Of a stretch of 64,000 nt of DNA, positions 59,771 through 64,000 are shown piece by piece. The position numbers were made by a program, and so were the translations under genes. Position 1 is the stretch's first letter; every line of letters begins with the position of its first letter. The stretch comes from CAWUKT01 sp964352215 (GTDB lineage Bacteria; Bacteroidota; Bacteroidia; J057; JADKCL01): the NCBI GenBank assembly GCA_964352215.1, contig CAYGRE010000019.1, positions 1 through 64,000 of the forward strand, given 5' to 3'. The notes beneath the pieces were generated by a model. That model worked only from the letters and a program-made list of their open reading frames with translations. It searched no databases and was not told the origin of the DNA.

Positions 59771-61792
59771 ATGCTGAAGACCATGACTCCTTTCCGGGCG
59801 ATCCTTCTCTCCTGCGCACTCTTCTTGTCTGCCTGTAATCCAACCGAGCATGACCAGGATGACAGCACCGCCTTTTCTCCCAACCGCTATGAAGATCCGG
59901 TCCTGAGAAAGATCCATGATTTTCAGGACAAGCGTTGGCAGGACAGCCTGGTCGGCTTCCTGAACGATCCCAATCCCATCTACCGGAAAGAAGTGGTGAT
60001 CGGCCTGGCCAATGTCCAGGAAGGTGCCATGATCCCATTTCTGGAGGATGTACTGAAAGACGATGATGCCTCCGTAGCGTCGGCAGCGGCATACGCCATC
60101 GGCCAAACTGGAAACGAGAGTGGTGCCCTCGCTTTGCGCACCCTCCTCGAGAATCCGGATTCCGTCTGGCTGCGGGACGATGGCTTCCTGTACAGCCGGG
60201 TGCTGGAAGCCCTGGGCAGGTGTGGCAAGGAAATCGACCTCGATTATGTGATCTTCAAGCACGATGAATTGACCGTCCCCCATACCGATGAAGCCCTGCA
60301 AACGGCCATTTACAGATTCGGATTGAAGGGGATCAGCAATACAAATTCCCAAAGCCGTTCCGCTGCCGCCCTGACGTCGGAGGAGATTCCAGCGGCGATG
60401 ATGGCGGCCAATTCCCTGGGAAGGCTGGCCAAAGCAGATACCAATGTGATTCGGGAAAAAGTACTGCCGCAAATGGAAAATATCCGGGAGCCCCTGGTGC
60501 GCATGATGGCGGTCAGGGCCTTGCGCCATTTACCCGGAGCAGAATCCGAACCCGTATTGCTCCCCATCGCCCTGGATGAGCAGGAAGATTACCGGACCAG
60601 GGTCAATGCCCTGTATTCATGGACGCCACAGCCGGACACGAACCTGGTAGAGAAAGTAGCCCCCTTGGTAAAATCGAAAAATACCCAGGTGGCAGTTGCG
60701 GCAGCATCCATGCTGCGGGCCATGGCTGAAGGGGTGGACCAGGGAAAATTGGCAGAACTGAACCGGGAAGTAGACAACCCGCGGGTAAAAGCCGAATTGT
60801 ACCGCTGGGCCTTGAAAGAGACCGAAAGAACCAGAGAACTGAAGTGGGGGGCGACGGTACGGAAAGAAATCGTGGAAGCATTCAATGCAGCTACCGACAA
60901 CTATTATAAAAAAGACCTCCTGCTGGCATTGTCAGAAGTCTGGGCCGAATTTGAATTTCTTAAGGAGCAGGCATTGCAAGGGAGCCATGCCACCTTGCGG
61001 TCCGGGGGGATGGAAGCGGTCATGACCATATTTGTCCGTGATTCCTTGCAATTTCCCCCTGCCAAACGCCTCGAATTCCTCAAATCGGCTTTGTTGGAAG
61101 AAGATGCGGCGGTGATGGCGATTGCGGGTGATTTCCTTCGGGCCGGTGCGGCTGATTACCGGGGATTGACGGAGGATACAGAGTTTCTGAAAACAGCCAT
61201 GGACAAGTTGGAATTACCCCTTGAAATCGAAACCTATCTGAGTCTTCAGAAAGCAATCTGGGAATTCGAAGAGGCCGAACACCGGGTTCGCCATTGGCAG
61301 GAATACAACCACCCGATTGACTGGGACCTTTGCCGCGGCCTGAGTACAGATGCCAGTGCGACTTTGAAGACCAGCAAGGGAGATATTAAAATAAAGTTGT
61401 TCGTGGATGAGATGCCGGGTACGGTAGTCAACTTCGTCGAACTGGTGCTGGACGACTACTTCGATGGCAAATATTTCCACCGGGTAGTTCCGAATTTCGT
61501 CGCCCAGGCCGGCTGCCCCCGCGGCGATGGTTATGGCGGCTACCCCACTACGGTCCGCTCCGAATGGCCGGACCTCCGCTACGAAACCGGCTCGGTGGGC
61601 ATGGCCTCCGCCGGGAAAGACACCGAAGGATCCCAGATATTTATTACCCATTCCCCTACCCCGCACCTGGACGGCCGCTATTCGGTATTCGCCAAAGTCG
61701 TGGCAGGGATGGATGTGGTCGAAGCGATTGAGGTGGGGGATCAGATTGAAGATGTGGTTTTAACGGGGTTGAAGGCAAATGCACAGCATTGA
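59771..61792 (+). CDS. HEAT-repeat lipoprotein with C-terminal cyclophilin domain
   Basis: 673 residues. A lipoprotein signal (FRAILLSCALFLSAC, Cys at about residue 20) leads into HEAT-like repeats (about 45-330) such as IPFLEDVLKDDDASVASAAA and REPLVRMMAVRALRHLPGAE. A second helical region follows. The C-terminal 145 residues form a cyclophilin-type prolyl isomerase, with the core GKYFHRVVPNFVAQAGCPRG and later EGSQIFITHSPTPHLDGRYS (residues about 575-635). The active-site Arg (FHRV) and other core residues are present. It is probably a periplasmic or outer-membrane folding factor with a protein-binding scaffold. It overlaps the next gene by 14 nt. Confidence 0.82.
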   Translation: MLKTMTPFRAILLSCALFLSACNPTEHDQDDSTAFSPNRYEDPVLRKIHDFQDKRWQDSLVGFLNDPNPIYRKEVVIGLANVQEGAMIPFLEDVLKDDDASVASAAAYAIGQTGNESGALALRTLLENPDSVWLRDDGFLYSRVLEALGRCGKEIDLDYVIFKHDELTVPHTDEALQTAIYRFGLKGISNTNSQSRSAAALTSEEIPAAMMAANSLGRLAKADTNVIREKVLPQMENIREPLVRMMAVRALRHLPGAESEPVLLPIALDEQEDYRTRVNALYSWTPQPDTNLVEKVAPLVKSKNTQVAVAAASMLRAMAEGVDQGKLAELNREVDNPRVKAELYRWALKETERTRELKWGATVRKEIVEAFNAATDNYYKKDLLLALSEVWAEFEFLKEQALQGSHATLRSGGMEAVMTIFVRDSLQFPPAKRLEFLKSALLEEDAAVMAIAGDFLRAGAADYRGLTEDTEFLKTAMDKLELPLEIETYLSLQKAIWEFEEAEHRVRHWQEYNHPIDWDLCRGLSTDASATLKTSKGDIKIKLFVDEMPGTVVNFVELVLDDYFDGKYFHRVVPNFVAQAGCPRGDGYGGYPTTVRSEWPDLRYETGSVGMASAGKDTEGSQIFITHSPTPHLDGRYSVFAKVVAGMDVVEAIEVGDQIEDVVLTGLKANAQH

Positions 61793-62864
61793 TCTCAGCA
61801 AGCATTACAAATTACAGGAAAGCGGGCACCTCTACATTCAGGAGCACCGCGATCTCCCTTTGCTGATCCACAACTATGCTCCCAAAACCCAATATGAGCG
61901 GTATTGGAATGAGGTGACTTTGCGTTCCCGGGGATTGATCACCGACCTGGAAGGCCGCATATTGGCCCGCCCATTCCCCAAATTCTTCAACCTCGACGAA
62001 CATATCAGTACGATTGGCCCCCTGCCTGCCGAGCCCTTTGAGGTATTTGAAAAGATGGACGGCTCTCTGGGAATTCTCTACCATTTTGAAGGAAAGCCCG
62101 GCATCGCCACCCGCGGATCGTTTCACAGTGAACAATCAGAGCGTGCCCATTTTATTCTGCAACATAAGTATCCCCAGGTAGAATTTAACCCGCAGATCAC
62201 CTACCTCTTCGAGATCATTTACCCGGAAAACAGGATCGTGGTTCAATACGGGGATATGGAAGATCTGGTATTGCTGGGGATGATCGAGACCAGTACCGGC
62301 CGTGAGCTTCCTTTGCAAAATATCGGCTTGCCGCTGGTGAAACAATACGAGCGGATCAAGGGGCTGGACCAATTGCGGCAGCTCGAGGAGCCCAACCGGG
62401 AAGGATTCGTGATTCGGTTTTCCGGAGGGCTGCGGGTCAAGGTCAAATTTGAAGAATACGTCAGGTTGCACAAGATCCTCACCGGGGTCACCAAGCGCAC
62501 CATCTGGGAATATATGCGGGACGGGCACTCCATGGACGATCTGCTGGACAAGGTGCCGGACGAATTTTATCAGTGGGTCAAAGAGGTAAAATCTGAGGTC
62601 AATGCACGGTTTCGGGAGATTGAGGAGGTCTGCAAGCGGGAGTACCGTACATTTGCGACCCGAAAAGAGGCTGCGGAATACTTCCAAACCTGTACTTATC
62701 CGATGATCCTTTTTCGCATGCTGGATGGCCGGAACTACGACGATATTATTTGGAAGCTGATTTATCCGGAGCATAGCAAGCCATTTTCGGAGGAGGTTGA
62801 GAAGAAAGAGGAAGTGGAAAAACCGGGAGAAATGGAAGAAGAAAAAGGTGCTCATTTAGAATAA
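61779..62864 (+). CDS. RNA ligase of the T4 Rnl1 type
   Basis: 361 residues. The nucleotidyl lysine motif I (K-x-D-G) is EKMDGSLG with K92; other ligase motifs are RGLITDLEGRILARPFPKFF near 55-70, the ATRGSF region near 110, and EGFVIRF near 208. K-x-K near VKVKFEEYV (about 220) is motif V. Such enzymes seal 5'-phosphate and 3'-hydroxyl RNA ends made by a partner kinase-phosphatase, repairing cut tRNAs. The kinase-phosphatase gene follows 22 nt downstream, so they form an RNA repair pair. The start overlaps the cyclophilin gene by 14 nt. The C-terminus is an acidic low-complexity tail. Confidence 0.88.
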   Translation: MHSIDLSKHYKLQESGHLYIQEHRDLPLLIHNYAPKTQYERYWNEVTLRSRGLITDLEGRILARPFPKFFNLDEHISTIGPLPAEPFEVFEKMDGSLGILYHFEGKPGIATRGSFHSEQSERAHFILQHKYPQVEFNPQITYLFEIIYPENRIVVQYGDMEDLVLLGMIETSTGRELPLQNIGLPLVKQYERIKGLDQLRQLEEPNREGFVIRFSGGLRVKVKFEEYVRLHKILTGVTKRTIWEYMRDGHSMDDLLDKVPDEFYQWVKEVKSEVNARFREIEEVCKREYRTFATRKEAAEYFQTCTYPMILFRMLDGRNYDDIIWKLIYPEHSKPFSEEVEKKEEVEKPGEMEEEKGAHLE

Positions 62865-62886
62865 TTATCCAGAGATTAGACGAGAT

Positions 62887-63756
62887 ATGAAAAAAGTCTA
62901 TATCTATCAGGGATTGCCCGGATCTGGGAAAAGCACCGCTGCCAAGGCGCGGATGGCTGAGAACCCCGGCGTCTACAAACGGGTCAACAAAGACGATCTC
63001 CGGGCGATGCTGGACCATGGCCACTGGAGCAAGGGGAATGAGAAATTTGTTTTGCAAGTGCGGGACCAGGTTATTCTTGCCGCGCTGGAAGCGGGAAAGC
63101 ATGTGCTGGTGGACGATACCAACCTCCATCCCAAGCACCTCCGCAATATCCGTGAGTTGGTCAAGGACATCGCCCAGGTGGAAGTCGTCGATTTCATGCA
63201 CATCGACGTGGACACCTGCATCGAACGGGATCTGAAGCGTCCCGACTCGGTCGGGGAACGGGTGATCCGGCGGATGTGGAGCCAGTACCTCGACTGGCAC
63301 CCCGAGAAGCGGGACCCGAAGCTTGTCCAGGACCCTACCCTGCCTCCGGCCTTGCTCTGCGACCTGGACGGGACCCTGGCCCTGCTCAATGGCCGCAGCC
63401 CCTACAATGCCTCCACCGCCGACGAAGACCTGCTCAATGAACCTGTGGCGGCCATCGTCCGGAAGTTCCAGGCAGACGGTCATAAGATTATTTTCCTGAC
63501 CGGCCGCGAAGATCAATACCAGGCCCCCACCGAACGGTTCCTCAAAAAACACCTCGGCGAAGAATTTCCTTACCAGTTGATCATGCGGGCCACCGACGAT
63601 CGCCGCAAGGATGCAGTCATCAAGCGGGAATTGCTCGAATTGCATGTCCTCCCCCACTATTGGGTGGATTTCGTATTGGACGACCGCAACCAGGTGGTGG
63701 ACATGTGGCGGGGGTTGGGGCTGACTTGTTTGCAGGTTGATTACGGTGATTTTTGA
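62887..63756 (+). CDS. Polynucleotide kinase-phosphatase (T4 Pnkp-like)
   Basis: 289 residues. The N-terminal kinase has the P-loop GLPGSGKSTAAKAR (residues about 9-22) and a lid region. The C-terminal HAD-type phosphatase has DLDGTLALLNG near 159 and ends near the acidic DFVLDDRNQVVDMW. It phosphorylates 5' ends and removes 3' or cyclic phosphates, making RNA breaks ready for ligation. This matches the order and length of phage T4 Pnkp. It lies 22 nt after the RNA ligase gene and is clearly in the same operon. No separate regulator is seen. Confidence 0.9.
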   Translation: MKKVYIYQGLPGSGKSTAAKARMAENPGVYKRVNKDDLRAMLDHGHWSKGNEKFVLQVRDQVILAALEAGKHVLVDDTNLHPKHLRNIRELVKDIAQVEVVDFMHIDVDTCIERDLKRPDSVGERVIRRMWSQYLDWHPEKRDPKLVQDPTLPPALLCDLDGTLALLNGRSPYNASTADEDLLNEPVAAIVRKFQADGHKIIFLTGREDQYQAPTERFLKKHLGEEFPYQLIMRATDDRRKDAVIKRELLELHVLPHYWVDFVLDDRNQVVDMWRGLGLTCLQVDYGDF

Positions 63757-63760
63757 ACCA

Positions 63761-64000
63761 ATGGAAATATCTCAGAAGCAGGAAGAAATGCTTACCCGGA
63801 TTGGTGATGCCCTGGCCGGGCCGGGCTATGCAGTGGTGGATGACTTCATAGCCGCATCTTTTCAGGAGACTTTGCGCTCGGAGCTGAATGCGCTTCGGGG
63901 AAGGGGGGCCTTGAAAGAAGCGGGGATTGGTAATTCTGACGCGCGGCAGGTGGAAAAGAGCATCCGGCGGGATAAGATTTAGTGGATGGAGCAGGAGCAC
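63761..64000 (+). pseudogene. 2OG-Fe(II) oxygenase, 5' part with an in-frame TAG, runs off the window edge
   Basis: The ATG at 63761 (four nt after the kinase-phosphatase gene) opens a frame reading MEISQKQEEM and then GNSDARQVEKSIRRDKI. It is stopped by a TAG at 63980-63982 but continues in the same frame with WMEQEH to the edge. Related 2OG-Fe(II) oxygenases have a pattern like IRxDxIxW at this point, with an aromatic residue where the TAG stands. One changed base would restore TAT or TAC. The iron ligands lie beyond the window. It may be a nonsense mutation, a readthrough codon or a sequencing error. Confidence 0.55.

Noticed and set aside
62746..63657. Long open frame of 303 codons on the minus strand across the kinase-phosphatase gene
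   Set aside because: It lies opposite a gene with clear P-loop and DxDGT motifs and has no natural-looking motif; it is a shadow of that gene's codon pattern.

Overview
The window looks like a chromosomal segment of a Bacteroidota bacterium, most likely from the Saprospiria/Lewinella side of the phylum. Two secreted proteins carry C-terminal type IX secretion (T9SS) sorting domains. Several promoters fit the Bacteroidota -33/-7 pattern (TTG or CTG, 19-20 nt, TAnnTTTG). There are many short lipoprotein genes, and dapF points to diaminopimelate peptidoglycan. The genus is inference only; no rRNA is present.

Layout. (1) 1-15350, defence island, mostly + strand: a partial coiled-coil gene and a small gene on the minus strand, then an XRE regulator, hsdM, hsdS, an HNH nuclease, mcrB, mcrC, a fusion of a degenerate DNA methyltransferase with a specificity domain and a HEPN-like end, a DUF6236-like gene, a 45-residue ORF, and hsdR. 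Two unrecognised, possibly decayed genes close the island. (2) 15384-29321, minus strand: one tightly packed run of eleven genes, many joined by ATGA overlaps. In transcription order they are a beta-rich 137-aa protein, a pentein-fold deiminase with all expected catalytic residues, a membrane-anchored coiled-coil protein, a CD-NTase-like nucleotidyltransferase, a Ycf46-like AAA+ ATPase, a UPF1-like SF1 helicase, two phospholipase-D-like proteins, DUF2997, a radical SAM protein and a DUF1257 (Ycf35-like) protein. I know of no described system with this composition; it is the best candidate here for a new NTP-dependent conflict or modification system. (3) 29500-46135: host genes with secreted and membrane proteins, tRNA-Asp, a noncoding repeat field, accA, a CDGSH iron-sulfur protein, a pentapeptide-repeat membrane protein and dapF. 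(4) 46189-58907: yebC, a propionyl-CoA-type carboxylase beta subunit, an M42 peptidase, bioB, pfkA, and two proteins that look like cargo of extracellular contractile injection systems (eCIS). (5) 58974-64000: lipoproteins, a HEAT-cyclophilin protein, an RNA ligase and polynucleotide kinase-phosphatase pair (RNA repair), and a 2OG-Fe(II) oxygenase reading frame broken by a TAG.

How the genes fit together. The first island combines modification-dependent restriction (McrBC) with type I restriction-modification and a HEPN-like protein placed between hsdS and hsdR, the position that the anticodon nuclease PrrC holds in E. coli prr. The RNA ligase and kinase-phosphatase pair at the far end is the kind of machinery that repairs such RNA breaks, but a functional link is speculation. 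The minus-strand operon joins a nucleotide-signal-type enzyme, two NTPases and two protein- or peptide-modifying enzymes behind a membrane-anchored partner.

All assignments come from reading motifs in the sequence and from remembered family features; no database search was run.
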